NCBI GenBank assembly: GCA_938011245.1
Contig: CALLUJ010000016.1
Coordinates: forward strand, 1-59,714
Length of the DNA stretch: 59,714 nt
Direction: 5' to 3'
From: an uncultured Aquimarina sp.
GTDB lineage: Bacteria > Bacteroidota > Bacteroidia > Flavobacteriales > Flavobacteriaceae
Shown here piece after piece: positions 17,520 through 27,750 of this stretch (its first letter is position 1; each line of letters starts with the position of its first letter). The notes beneath the pieces were generated by a model. The model did not search any database. It was not told the DNA's origin and saw nothing but the letters and a program-made list of their open reading frames with translations. Both the position numbers and the translations under genes were made by a program.

Positions 17520-18059
17520 CTATCCTTCTTTTTCTATAATAGATATTGCTTTATTGTATGCATTAACATCCAAATTACGTAATTGCTCTGCATACTTAAA
17601 TGCTACTTTTTCACTCCCTCCCAATGCGGAGGGTAATTGTGTGTATAACTGTACTAATGCTAAACGGACATCTACAAATTTGGCATCTAATAACGCCGCT
17701 TGTTTAAAATGATATTTTATATCGTCTATTAAAAATAAAGCTTTCAATTTATTATTCTTAGCCTCCATACCTATAGCTCCTGCATATTTAAAATGATACA
17801 TTGCATTGTCTTTATCCGATTTCATTAATGGCTTAAAGTAAGCTGCAGCAGTATGCCATTGTTGTTCTCTAAAAGAAATATCTCCTAAATATTCTATCGC
17901 TTTTGTATTATTAGGTTGTGTTTTCAAAAAAGACTTCAACTCTACTTTTGCAGCTTCAAATTGTTTTTCTTCAAATAGACGAATCCCTTTTTCTAAAGAT
18001 TGCCCCACCATAGTATATGTGATTATCGAAAAAAATATTCCTAAAACAAATTTTATCAT
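17520..18059 (-). CDS. Exported tetratricopeptide-repeat protein
   Basis: 179 residues from the ATG at 18059. That start is preferred to the upstream ATG at 18116 because it puts a normal signal peptide first (MIKFVLGIFFSIITYTMVGQ). Three or more TPR-like helix pairs follow: KGIRLFEEKQFEAAKVELK, the AIEYLGDISFREQQWHTAAAYF region, and the C-terminal GGSEKVAFKYAEQL. Periplasmic scaffolding is the likely kind of role; no partner can be named. It lies 55 bases upstream of mpl on the same strand and is divergent from the alpha-2-macroglobulin gene. Confidence 0.75.
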   Translation of the reverse strand: MIKFVLGIFFSIITYTMVGQSLEKGIRLFEEKQFEAAKVELKSFLKTQPNNTKAIEYLGDISFREQQWHTAAAYFKPLMKSDKDNAMYHFKYAGAIGMEAKNNKLKALFLIDDIKYHFKQAALLDAKFVDVRLALVQLYTQLPSALGGSEKVAFKYAEQLRNLDVNAYNKAISIIEKEG

Positions 18060-18165
18060 AGTAACCTTAAAATTACATTCTAAATGTACAAAACCTTCAT
18101 TAATTCTATAACACAAGTATTTATAAACTTAGTATCTTTAAAAGCAAGTTTTTATACACAATCTA

Positions 18166-21100
18166 ATGAATCACTTTTTTGTATTTCTTTTAACTTTTAT
18201 GGTTCTTAATTTTTCAAATGCATTTTCCCAATCCAAAAATTATGAAAAAGAATGGTCCACTATTGAACAACTAGAAATTGATGGTAAAGTGGCAACAGCA
18301 CTAGAAAAGGTTGACGCTTTATTAATAAAAGCTTCTAATAGGAAAAATGCCCCTCAACAACTAAAAGCGTTACTGTTTAGGTGGAAATTTTTACAAATTA
18401 TTGACGAAAAGTCCCAAGCTACTGTTTTGAAAGAAGTAAAAACCCAAATAGCACAACAAACATTTCCTAATAAAGAAATGCTCCATATATACATGGCCAC
18501 TTTTTTAGAAACCTACCTAAACAACAACTATTGGCAAATTAGTAAGCGTACTAATACTGAAAAAGCTGAACTTCGTGATTACCTAACTTGGGATCAGAAT
18601 ACGCTTTTAAAAGAAATTAGTTTTCATTACGATCAAGCTTTAAAACCTGCTATTGCATTAGTCAATATATCTACTACCGAAATTGAAGCGTTACTAGTTT
18701 CTGTTCCCGAAAACAGAAAATATCAGCCTAGCATATACGATATTATAGCTAACAAAGCTCTTACATTTTATACCAACTCTAAAAATCGTGTTAACAAACC
18801 TAAGGATGAATTTTTAATAAATAGCGAAATTTATTTCAAAAATTCCAATGCGTTTTCAATACAAAAAATTACTACTACGGATACAGAATCTTTACTTTTT
18901 AAAGGACTAAAAACCTACCAAAAATTAGAGTTTATTCATTCGCAACAACAAAATAACACCGCATGGATTCATAATGCCCTTGCTAGGCTTAGGTATGTAA
19001 AAAACAATTATATAGGAGAAAACCAGCAAGAACACTATGTTAAAGCTTTACAACGTTTCTATACTGAATTTCAATCTCAAAAAGATTATGCTAAGGTAGA
19101 ACTAGCATTAGCTAAAGCTTATAACGAAATGGCCGCTTCTAAAGATGAAAATGGCACATATTCTTATCCCGATTACAACCAAAAAGCAATGGCTTTAATT
19201 GCGAAAATTGAACATGATAACTCAAATAACGAAACGGTAATACAAGCCCAAAATTTAAAAAAACAGATTTTACAAAAAAGAGTTAATTGGATAACTCAAG
19301 ACAAATATTTACCTAATAAATTACATTTAGCTAAAGTAACTTTTGCCAATGCAAAATCGCTTACCGTAAATGCCTATCAAGTCCCTTTTGATTATAATTA
19401 CAACAAATACCCGTATAACAAAAAAGATTCATTAATTAATGATTATCTATCTAAGCGCAAACGTCATTTTTCTAAAAAATATGATCTTCCTTCAAAAAAA
19501 GACTTTAACAGTTACAGCTCTGAAATAACGGTACCAAAACTTCCTATTGGTAATTATGTTTTTAGAATTCAAACCGATACACTTACCAATAGTTACAAAT
19601 ATCACTTTGTAAAGGTTACAGAGCTAAGCATAAACAAAAAAGAACAAGACAACAAAAACACCTATCAGGTAGTAAATAGATATACTGGAAGTCCTATTAA
19701 AGACACTAAAATAATTGTAAAAACAGTTTTAAATCGAAATTATAAAGAGTTTAAGACAAAAGCCTATACCACCAATGCTTGGGGAGAATTCTCCCATAGT
19801 AAATCTAATCGATACGCAAACAATATTATTATTGTACAGACCGCTAATGATACTCTACAAACTAGCGATTATTCATATCGAAATAGACATTCCAATATTA
19901 ATTACACACGTAATTTAAACAAGTATAAATCTAAAACATTGCTGTTTCTAGATAGGGCTATTTATCGTCCTAAACAAACTGTTTATTTTAAAGCCATAGC
20001 TATAAGTGAAGTCGATCAAAAATCGAATATAATTGCCAATACAGAGGTAAGCATAACCGTTAAGAATCCTAATAATGAAAAAGTACACAACACCTCGCTT
20101 ACTACTAACGAATATGGATCGGTAAGCGGTGAATTTAAACTTCCTGATACAGGTTTAAATGGTAATTATAGTATTATAGCAACTATTGCTCAAAGAAAAA
20201 ATACAAATACCAACCAAGATGCTCGTATATCCTTTTCGGTAGAAGAATACAAGCGACCAACCTTTGAGGTTACTTTTCTTCCTGCTACAAAAATATACAA
20301 ACCACTAGACAGCATAACTGTTAAGGGAAACGCCAAAGCTTTTTTAGGAAATGCCATAACCAATGCTACGGTAACCTACTCTGTAAAACGAACTACCGAA
20401 TATCGCAACTGGTGGTATTATTCTCGTAATAATAATGAAAGTAAACAAATTGCCTTTGGAAAAGTCCAAACCGATGACAGTGGTAATTACCTAATAACTT
20501 TTAAAGCCGTAACCGACGAGGTAGAAACTAAAAATAAAATTTATAATTATAGTATTGAAGCTAAAGTAACAGACCTCAACGGAGAAACCAGAGAAAATAC
20601 CACAAACATTAAAGTTGCAGATGAGAACCTACTAGCCACTATTAATACTTCCGAAAATTGGAATTCATTAAAAAAACCAAAGCTTAGTGTATCTATTACC
20701 GATGTAAATCAAAACCCCATTAAAGCTAATGGTACAATTAAAATATACAAACTACAAAGCCCTAAACGCTTTTTAAATGCACGTCCTTGGTCTAAACCCG
20801 ATATCCAAACCTTGCCAGAGAAAAAGTTTAATGTACACTTTCCTCACATTCCCTATACCAATGAGAATGATTCTAAAAATTGGAAAAAAGGAAAACTATT
20901 TTTTAAAGACTATTTTACTGCTGCAACTACTGCAGAAATTGATATTAAAAAAACAACCTCATGGCCTGCTGGAAAATATGCAATAGCTATACAAATTACC
21001 GATCCTAAAACTGGTGCTACCATCCAATCACAAAAAACCGTTAATCTACAGCATCCTAATCAAAGGAAGTTAACTGATGAGGAATTATTTAACCATATTA

Positions 21101-24100
21101 CTAATTACGATAGTAAAAACCCTGGCTATTTAGAGATTAAACTACTATCTGCCACTCCAAAAATTGAGGTATTTATAGAGTTGTATAGCGGTAATAACTC
21201 CATTTGGAAACAACACGTATCCCTCGAAGGCCTCAAAGAATTAAAAATTAACTTACCTAAACTTACCTATCCTAAAGTAACAGCGGTTTACAAATATCAA
21301 ATCTATAACCACTTTTATACTTCGAAAGATTTCTTCGATTTTGAACCGAAACCCGTGGTGTTGAGTATAGAAAAAAAGCATTTTACCGATAAGATTAATC
21401 CTGGAGTAAACGAAACATGGAGCTTCTCTGTTAAAAGCTCCGATCAAAAAGCCTTTAATGCCGAAGCTTTAGCAACCATGTACGATGCTTCTTTAGACCA
21501 ATTTAAGCGTAGTAATTGGAACACTCATTTTGGGTTTAGAAAAAATTACCCTTCTCCCCCAATTAGTAGTGAAATAACTAGACTTCGTACTGAATCTACC
21601 CATTTTAACGAATACACTGCTACTATTCCTTATTCGAATATTGTATTTGAAAAGTTTAACTTTTTTGGATTGGAATTTAATACCATTAACTCTTGGAAAT
21701 ATCGTAATTATCTAAGGGCGCTAAAATTGCAGATTGAAACCAAAGCTCAGTTAAAATCTAGAGAGAAAACTTTTACTGGAAAAATAATCTCTAATGAAGA
21801 AGTCGTCCCATTTGTAGATATCCTAGTACAAGGTACTCACATTGGTACTACTTCAGATATCAACGGTAATTTTTCAATTAATGCTAAGCTTGGCGATACT
21901 CTAATAGTGTCTTCTCCTGGTTTCTTGAATAAAAAAGTAAGCATTAAATCTAAAAAAGACTTAATTATTCATTTAGAAAAAGGGGTTTCTTCTTATCTCA
22001 ATGCAGCTGTTATTGAGGGCTATAGTAAATCAAGAAAAAAAGAGCTTACTGGCGCTATAAGAGAAGTAAGAGCTAAAAATTTGGAAAGTATTGCAGAAGC
22101 AGATATTAGTAGTAGTGCTTTGCAAGGTCAAGTTGCTGGAGTAAGTATATCTACTTCTGAATTTAAGCAAGATAAAATTGAAGAATCGGATTTGGATGAC
22201 CTCAAAAACATCAAAGCCCGTAAAAACTTGCAAGAAACGGCTTTCTTCCTGCCCAATCTGCGTACTAATAAAAAAGGCGAAATTGATTTTGAATTTACTT
22301 CTCCTGAAGCCTTAACACGCTGGAATTTTAGAATATTAGCGCATACCACAAAAGCTGCTTCAGGAACTCTAAACTCACAAACGCTTACTCAAAAAGATCT
22401 TAGTATTATTCCTAATGCACCACGTTTTGTAAGAGAGGGAGATGTATTACACTTCACTGCTAAAATAGCAAATCTTACCACAGAAAAAATGAGTGGTATT
22501 GCTTTATTAGAATGGACTGATCCTAACACAGGGAATTCAATTAACTCGCTATTAAATCATTCCCAACAAACCCAAAATTTCAGCATCGATGCTAACGGAA
22601 ATAGTCTCGTAAGTTGGAAAATTACTATTCCTGAAAATCTAACGGCAATACAATATAAAATTGTGGCTAAAGCCAACAATTTTACCGATGGTGAAGAAAA
22701 AATTATTCCTGTACTTTCTAACCGTATGCTTGTTACCGAAAGTATTCCACTTTGGGTACGTGCTGGAGAAACTGAAAGTTTCTCATTAGCTAATTTTGAA
22801 CCAAATAGCCCTACCCAAAAACCTCATAAAATTACGTTAGAATACACTTCTAACCCTGCATGGATGGCTATAAAATCACTACCCTATTTAATGGAGTTCC
22901 CTCACGAATGTAGTGAACAAACCTTTTCGCGATTGTATGCCAACACTTTGGCTTCATACATTTTAAATTCACAACCTAAAATTAAAGCCGTTTTTGAGAA
23001 TTGGCGTACTAAAGGAACCCTAGAAAGTCCTTTAGAAAAAAATGAAGAGCTTAAAAACATCTTACTAACAGAGAGTCCTTGGCTGCGAGAAGCACAATCA
23101 GAAGCCGAACAGCAAAAACGTTTAGCTCTATTATTTGATTTAGAAAAAACCAGACGTGCTACCGAAAAAGCTATTAACAAACTACGCAGATTGCAAAAAT
23201 CCAACGGAGGTTTCCCTTGGTTTCAAGACGGTTATACCAATCCATATATTACACGACATATTTTAGCAGGTTTTGGGCATTTAGAAAAACTAGGCGTTAC
23301 TAGTCAACGTACCAAAACCGATAATATAGTTAAAAGTGCAATTCGTTTTTTAAGTAACGAACTAATAGAAGATTATAACAACTATCTAAAGCATCACAAA
23401 AACGCCGATGGCTTTTATACTCAAGTACAACTTTTACATCTAGGATATGCTTTTAGTTTTTATAACAATCGTTTTCCTATTAAAGGAGAAGCTAAAAATA
23501 TTTTAGATAAAGCTTTAGACTATCAAAAGAAACATTGGCAAGAGCGTTCTGTTTATGAAAAAGGATTATTAGCGCTTACATTATACCGTTTCAAGAAAAG
23601 TCCTGTTACGCAACAAATTTTAACTGCTCTTACCGAATCGGCTGTAAATTCCAAAGAAAATGGAATGTATTGGAAAGCCAACACCAATTCTTGGTGGTGG
23701 TATCTTTCTCCAATTACTACCCAAGCTTTATTAATAGAAGCTTATACTGAAACTAATCAGCCTAAAAAATATATAGAAGAAATGAAAATTTTCTTACTTA
23801 AAAACAAACGTACTAACCGTTGGAAAACTACTATTGCGACTGCAAATGCAAGTTACGCACTGTTACTACAAGGAAGTGATTGGCTTTCGGTTAAAGAAAA
23901 TACGCATATTAAAGTAGGAGGTACTAAAATTGCCATTAGAAAATTAGCAGAAACCGAAAAAGAGCAAGGCACTGGTTATTTTAAAACTAGTTGGGAAGCC
24001 TCTAAAATTACACCTAATTTCAAAACTATTACCGTTACTAACAAAAGTAAGGTAACTAATTATGGTGGGTATTATTGGCAATATTTTGAGGATTTAGACC

Positions 24101-24543
24101 ATATCGAAACCGACGATGCTAATCCTCTTTCTATAGATAAAGAACTGTACAAAAAAGTAGTTACCAAAAAGGGTCCCATACTTAAACGTATTACAACTGC
24201 TTCTCCTTTAATTATTGGAGATAAAATTACCATTCGTCTAATTATAAAAAGTAATCACAATATGGAGTTTGTTCACCTAAAAGATATGCATGCTAGTGGT
24301 TTTGAACCCACCAAAGTATTATCTGGTTATGAATACAAAAATCGGCTGACTTATTACCAAAATATCAAAGACGTTGCTACTCATTTTTTTATTGATCGAT
24401 TAAACAAAGGAACTTATGTATTGGAATACGATGTAATTGCCAATCAAAACGGAAGTTTCTCTAATGGTATCTCTAGTTTACAATGTATGTATGCACCAGA
24501 ATTTAGTAGTCATTCGGCAGGGCAAAGGATAGAGATTAAATAA
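18166..24543 (+). CDS. Alpha-2-macroglobulin family protein with embedded SusC-like segment
   Basis: 2125 residues with a signal peptide at 1-22. The first 400 or so residues are helical. Macroglobulin (MG) domains follow, including the typical DRAIYRPKQTVYFK at 596-609. At about 1203-1290 lies a carboxypeptidase-regulatory-like fold (FTGKIISNEE...FVDILVQGTHIGTTSDINGNF), followed by a short stretch like a TonB-receptor plug (LQGQVAGVSIST). The alpha-2-macroglobulin domain resumes at about 1370 (LQETAFFLPNLRTNKKGEIDFEF). The thioester motif is intact as Cys1582-Ser-Glu-Gln, inside a complement-like helical domain. The protein should trap proteases covalently in the periplasm or at the cell surface. 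The next gene, 37 bases downstream, is a lipoprotein that may be cotranscribed. No penicillin-binding protein 1C gene, the usual partner in Proteobacteria, is adjacent. Confidence 0.92.
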   Translation: MNHFFVFLLTFMVLNFSNAFSQSKNYEKEWSTIEQLEIDGKVATALEKVDALLIKASNRKNAPQQLKALLFRWKFLQIIDEKSQATVLKEVKTQIAQQTFPNKEMLHIYMATFLETYLNNNYWQISKRTNTEKAELRDYLTWDQNTLLKEISFHYDQALKPAIALVNISTTEIEALLVSVPENRKYQPSIYDIIANKALTFYTNSKNRVNKPKDEFLINSEIYFKNSNAFSIQKITTTDTESLLFKGLKTYQKLEFIHSQQQNNTAWIHNALARLRYVKNNYIGENQQEHYVKALQRFYTEFQSQKDYAKVELALAKAYNEMAASKDENGTYSYPDYNQKAMALIAKIEHDNSNNETVIQAQNLKKQILQKRVNWITQDKYLPNKLHLAKVTFANAKSLTVNAYQVPFDYNYNKYPYNKKDSLINDYLSKRKRHFSKKYDLPSKKDFNSYSSEITVPKLPIGNYVFRIQTDTLTNSYKYHFVKVTELSINKKEQDNKNTYQVVNRYTGSPIKDTKIIVKTVLNRNYKEFKTKAYTTNAWGEFSHSKSNRYANNIIIVQTANDTLQTSDYSYRNRHSNINYTRNLNKYKSKTLLFLDRAIYRPKQTVYFKAIAISEVDQKSNIIANTEVSITVKNPNNEKVHNTSLTTNEYGSVSGEFKLPDTGLNGNYSIIATIAQRKNTNTNQDARISFSVEEYKRPTFEVTFLPATKIYKPLDSITVKGNAKAFLGNAITNATVTYSVKRTTEYRNWWYYSRNNNESKQIAFGKVQTDDSGNYLITFKAVTDEVETKNKIYNYSIEAKVTDLNGETRENTTNIKVADENLLATINTSENWNSLKKPKLSVSITDVNQNPIKANGTIKIYKLQSPKRFLNARPWSKPDIQTLPEKKFNVHFPHIPYTNENDSKNWKKGKLFFKDYFTAATTAEIDIKKTTSWPAGKYAIAIQITDPKTGATIQSQKTVNLQHPNQRKLTDEELFNHITNYDSKNPGYLEIKLLSATPKIEVFIELYSGNNSIWKQHVSLEGLKELKINLPKLTYPKVTAVYKYQIYNHFYTSKDFFDFEPKPVVLSIEKKHFTDKINPGVNETWSFSVKSSDQKAFNAEALATMYDASLDQFKRSNWNTHFGFRKNYPSPPISSEITRLRTESTHFNEYTATIPYSNIVFEKFNFFGLEFNTINSWKYRNYLRALKLQIETKAQLKSREKTFTGKIISNEEVVPFVDILVQGTHIGTTSDINGNFSINAKLGDTLIVSSPGFLNKKVSIKSKKDLIIHLEKGVSSYLNAAVIEGYSKSRKKELTGAIREVRAKNLESIAEADISSSALQGQVAGVSISTSEFKQDKIEESDLDDLKNIKARKNLQETAFFLPNLRTNKKGEIDFEFTSPEALTRWNFRILAHTTKAASGTLNSQTLTQKDLSIIPNAPRFVREGDVLHFTAKIANLTTEKMSGIALLEWTDPNTGNSINSLLNHSQQTQNFSIDANGNSLVSWKITIPENLTAIQYKIVAKANNFTDGEEKIIPVLSNRMLVTESIPLWVRAGETESFSLANFEPNSPTQKPHKITLEYTSNPAWMAIKSLPYLMEFPHECSEQTFSRLYANTLASYILNSQPKIKAVFENWRTKGTLESPLEKNEELKNILLTESPWLREAQSEAEQQKRLALLFDLEKTRRATEKAINKLRRLQKSNGGFPWFQDGYTNPYITRHILAGFGHLEKLGVTSQRTKTDNIVKSAIRFLSNELIEDYNNYLKHHKNADGFYTQVQLLHLGYAFSFYNNRFPIKGEAKNILDKALDYQKKHWQERSVYEKGLLALTLYRFKKSPVTQQILTALTESAVNSKENGMYWKANTNSWWWYLSPITTQALLIEAYTETNQPKKYIEEMKIFLLKNKRTNRWKTTIATANASYALLLQGSDWLSVKENTHIKVGGTKIAIRKLAETEKEQGTGYFKTSWEASKITPNFKTITVTNKSKVTNYGGYYWQYFEDLDHIETDDANPLSIDKELYKKVVTKKGPILKRITTASPLIIGDKITIRLIIKSNHNMEFVHLKDMHASGFEPTKVLSGYEYKNRLTYYQNIKDVATHFFIDRLNKGTYVLEYDVIANQNGSFSNGISSLQCMYAPEFSSHSAGQRIEIK

Positions 24544-24580
24544 CCTTTGTATTACTTTAAATTAAAGCTTTTAAATAACC

Positions 24581-25489
24581 GTGAAATTCATTTTAAAAAT
24601 TACTATTCTAGCTATTGGGTTACATTCTTGTAACTCTTCTCCAAAAAAAACACCTATCGCTTTTGAAGAAATTCAATATCTACCCCAATCCCACTTTTTA
24701 GATTATAATTTTACTTCACCAGAAATATTTAATCTTCCTTCCAAACTTAAAGAAATATCGGGATTAAGTTTCGACTTTAAAAAAGGAGAACTAATAACCA
24801 TTAACGATGAAGAAGGTTTTGTTTATAATATTCATCCACAAACGGGAAAACTTATTAACCATCAAAAATTTTCTAAAAAGGGAGACTATGAAGGTATTGC
24901 TATGGTAAAAAATAAAATAGTTATTACAGAAAGTAGCGGCGAATTGTTTTTCTTTAATCCTAAAAAGGGAGAGACCACCAATATCAAAACTAAATTCTCT
25001 AGTAAAAATGACATTGAAGGCTTGTGTTACGACCTTGAAGCAAATCAATTACTAATTGCCTGTAAAGGAATACCTATAGAAGGAAAGAAGAAAGATAAGG
25101 GTATTTATAGCTTTAACCTTAAAAAACGAAAATTAGAAAAGACTCCTTTTTTGGTAATTCGTTATAAAGAACTGAATAAGCAATTAAAAAATCAATATGA
25201 AAATATTACAAAGAAAAAATTAGAAACATATTTTAAAAGAATACGAGTATTTGCACCTTCTGGCATTGCTATTCATCCAAAAACTAAAGATACTTATATT
25301 CTATCGGCAAGAGGTAGTAGCCTAATAGTTTATAACTCTCTTAAAAAAATAAAACAAATTCTATTTCTAAATCCTAAAGAAATTCCACAGCCCGAAGGGA
25401 TTTGCTTTGACTCGTCTGCCAACTTATTTATTAGCACTGAAGGTCAAAGTACAACAGGAAAAATATTTAGATATACTTATTTGAAATAA
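24581..25489 (+). CDS. SdiA-regulated-like lipoprotein (beta-propeller)
   Basis: 302 residues starting at GTG. Lipobox IGLHSC gives lipidated Cys17. The rest repeats a beta-propeller pattern: LKEISGLSFDFKKGELITINDEEGFVYNI, DIEGLCYDLEANQLLIACKG, PSGIAIHPKTKDTYILSARG and PEGICFDSSANLFISTEG. This is the pattern of the SdiA-regulated family. It probably has a cell-envelope role, but the ligand is unknown. It follows the alpha-2-macroglobulin gene closely and could be part of the same transcript. Confidence 0.75.
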   Translation: MKFILKITILAIGLHSCNSSPKKTPIAFEEIQYLPQSHFLDYNFTSPEIFNLPSKLKEISGLSFDFKKGELITINDEEGFVYNIHPQTGKLINHQKFSKKGDYEGIAMVKNKIVITESSGELFFFNPKKGETTNIKTKFSSKNDIEGLCYDLEANQLLIACKGIPIEGKKKDKGIYSFNLKKRKLEKTPFLVIRYKELNKQLKNQYENITKKKLETYFKRIRVFAPSGIAIHPKTKDTYILSARGSSLIVYNSLKKIKQILFLNPKEIPQPEGICFDSSANLFISTEGQSTTGKIFRYTYLK

Positions 25490-25635
25490 TATAAAAACGA
25501 AATTTATAGTAGAAGTGATCTAATTAATAAATCCAATAATATATTAAAGAACAAATAACATTTTGTAAATTTATAACTACCCTATCGGTGATAATCACCA
25601 AAACTATACACTAAACATTACAAGCAATTAAACTC

Positions 25636-26973
25636 ATGAAAATTATTAAACAAATAATTATATTAATCTTAGTATTAATTATCAGCTCTTGCTCATCTGA
25701 TGAAGAAAATAGTACTACTGAAGAAAGACAAACACCTCTTGAACAAGCAACCATAAACTCTTATTCAAAAAATTACGGTTATAGTGGAGAGAATATTGTA
25801 ATTAATGGAACTAATTTTACAACCAACATAAATGAAGTAAAAGTTTTATTTGACGACATAGAAGCTGAAATAAATTCAATAAATAATACAGAAATAAATA
25901 TTAAATTACCTGTTGTATCTAACTCAATTCCTGTTTTTAAAGTTGAAATTGACAATAGAATAATTTCTAATAATGTAAAAAATAATTACGATAGAAATAT
26001 AGGTGTCTTAGCAAGCTCTCTAAATAATTGGCATATTATAGAACATAATGGAATTGCTAACTCTTCTAACCCTTTGGGCGTTGTGTACAAATCTCAAACC
26101 TTAAGCAAAAACGAATTTTATTTTTCAACTAACGATTGTTGCGGCGCTGGAGTATATCGAACAATAGATGGAGGTCTAACATGGAGTAATTGGGGGAGAA
26201 GCGATTTCAATGGATCTTTCTATGTTACACCTAACGATGAAGGTTGGACTCAAACTACCTTTGGAGTAAATAAAGTTCCTATAGGAGGAAGTATTTCAAT
26301 AAATTTCGATGTACACAATAGTACATCTACAATAGGACTTTATATTGATGACGATTTAACTAACGGCTTTTTAATTAGCTATCAAAAAGTTGTATACAAA
26401 ACAACTGATGGAGTAAACTTTGACGAAGTATACAATAATAATCCTACAAGTAGCGAAGACCCAAATGGAGTTTCTAGTCAAGTACGAGTCTTTTCAGAAT
26501 TAGATAAAAATCATATTTGGGCAGGAGGTTACACAACAGTTAATCAAAACCTTAATGTACCTTTAGTTTTATTTTTAGACAATGGGACTTGGACAGAAGT
26601 ATCAATTCCAAATTTAGAATACTCTGCAAGAGTTATGCAAATTCAGTTTATCGATGAAAATAAAGGGTATTTATATGTTAAAAACAGTAGAAATGATACA
26701 CCCGTTTTAAACTATATATATAAATCAATAGATGGAGGTAATTCTTGGAATAGAATATATAACTCTAACGACTTAACTATAACTTCTTTTGCTTTTAAAA
26801 ACGAAAATTTAGGATGGTTTTGTTCTGAAAATAAAATTTATAAAACTATAGATGCTGGAATTAACTGGACAATTGATTATACACATAATTCTGATATAAA
26901 AAACATTTCTTATAATGATGATACCGTATGGGCTATAACAGAAAATGAAATCTTAAAATACTATACCAAATAA
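25636..26973 (+). CDS. Lipoprotein with IPT/TIG domain and beta-propeller-like repeats
   Basis: 445 residues. The lipoprotein signal ends at Cys19 (LIISSC). An IPT/TIG-like immunoglobulin fold covers about 40-115 (INSYSKNYGYSGENIVINGTNF). The remainder has repeated GVYRTIDGGLTWSNW, YKSIDGGNSWNRIYN and YKTIDAGINWTIDY units, typical of BNR/Ycf48-like propellers. It is outer-membrane or surface exposed, with function unknown. It is more AT-rich than its neighbours and is followed by a remnant of a T9SS-sorted gene. Confidence 0.75.
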   Translation: MKIIKQIIILILVLIISSCSSDEENSTTEERQTPLEQATINSYSKNYGYSGENIVINGTNFTTNINEVKVLFDDIEAEINSINNTEINIKLPVVSNSIPVFKVEIDNRIISNNVKNNYDRNIGVLASSLNNWHIIEHNGIANSSNPLGVVYKSQTLSKNEFYFSTNDCCGAGVYRTIDGGLTWSNWGRSDFNGSFYVTPNDEGWTQTTFGVNKVPIGGSISINFDVHNSTSTIGLYIDDDLTNGFLISYQKVVYKTTDGVNFDEVYNNNPTSSEDPNGVSSQVRVFSELDKNHIWAGGYTTVNQNLNVPLVLFLDNGTWTEVSIPNLEYSARVMQIQFIDENKGYLYVKNSRNDTPVLNYIYKSIDGGNSWNRIYNSNDLTITSFAFKNENLGWFCSENKIYKTIDAGINWTIDYTHNSDIKNISYNDDTVWAITENEILKYYTK

Positions 26974-27023
26974 TTGTTTTGTAATAACATGGCTATAAAA
27001 ATCACTTGTCTCGCCTACTTTGA

Positions 27024-27143
27024 AAGCCCCTACAATTTTATTGTACTAAATCAACCGAAAAAGAAATTAAATCTCAACTTCCCACAGGACTATACTTCAT
27101 AAAATTCAAAGGAAAAGTAACTAAAGAATATATTTCTAATTAA
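27024..27143 (+). pseudogene. Remnant of a T9SS C-terminal sorting domain
   Basis: The frame ending at the TAA at 27141-27143 reads QLPTGLYFIKFKGKVTKEYISN. This is the typical end of a type A T9SS sorting domain. Upstream the frame is blocked by a stop at 27021-27023 and has no start codon, so this is the tail of a decayed gene or an orphan duplicated end. It lies just before the terminator at 27167-27193. Confidence 0.65.
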
Positions 27144-27166
27144 AAAGTTAGCATACCAATCTCTAA

Positions 27167-27193
27167 ACCACCTCAACCCGAGGTGGTTTTTTT
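27167..27193 (+). terminator. Strong rho-independent terminator
   Basis: ACCACCTC (27167-27174), a five-base loop, GAGGTGGT (27180-27187), then a T-run to 27193. It fits termination of the lipoprotein gene and the old T9SS gene before recX. Confidence 0.85.
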
Positions 27194-27237
27194 ATATCTC
27201 AAATTAAAATACCACCTCAGTTTGTATCTTTACACAC

Positions 27238-27738
27238 ATGAGTTTCTATACCTATAAGAAAGACTCCGAAAAAAAACTAGTTACTTATTCGGAGGCGATG
27301 CAAAAAATGGCAAATTATTGTGCTTATCAAGAGCGTTGTCATTGGGAAGTAGAAAAAAAACTTAACGAGTTTAAATTAATCCCCGAAGCCAAGGAGAAAA
27401 TTATCCTATATCTATTGCAAGAAGACTTTTTAAATGAAACCCGTTTTGCGAAAAGTTTTGCTAGAGGAAAGTTTAAATTCAAAAAATGGGGCCGTAATCG
27501 TATTATAAGAGAACTGAAGCTACGAGATATTTCTCCCTTTAACATAAAAAAAGGCTTACAAGAAATAGAAAACCATATTTACTACGAAGCTTTTGAAAAC
27601 TATAGTACACAAAAATGGGAAGCATTAAAAGATGAAACCAAAATAAAAGCTAAGCAAAAGTTTATTAATTACTTCCAGTACCGTGGTTGGGAAAATGAGC
27701 TTATTTTTAATAAGCTAAATAAGCTTATGAATTATTAA
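27238..27738 (+). CDS. recX: Regulatory protein RecX
   Basis: 166 residues, the usual length. RecX binds RecA filaments and limits their activity. The three-helix repeats are visible: YCAYQERCHWEVEKKLNEF, YLLQEDFLNETRFAKSFARGKFKFKKWG, and the C-terminal KQKFINYFQYRGWENELIFNKLNKL. The start ATG lies directly at 27238. It forms a pair with yraN 12 bases downstream, while recA itself lies about 12 kb away. Confidence 0.92.
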   Translation: MSFYTYKKDSEKKLVTYSEAMQKMANYCAYQERCHWEVEKKLNEFKLIPEAKEKIILYLLQEDFLNETRFAKSFARGKFKFKKWGRNRIIRELKLRDISPFNIKKGLQEIENHIYYEAFENYSTQKWEALKDETKIKAKQKFINYFQYRGWENELIFNKLNKLMNY

Positions 27739-27750
27739 TATCTTTTTAAA

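Noticed and set aside
17520..18116. Longer form of the TPR protein starting at 18116
   Set aside because: The first 19 residues would precede a clean signal peptide that begins at the ATG at 18059.
22902..23204. 100-residue minus-strand open frame within the alpha-2-macroglobulin gene
   Set aside because: It is antisense to the conserved thioester region; codon pattern and content belong to the plus strand.
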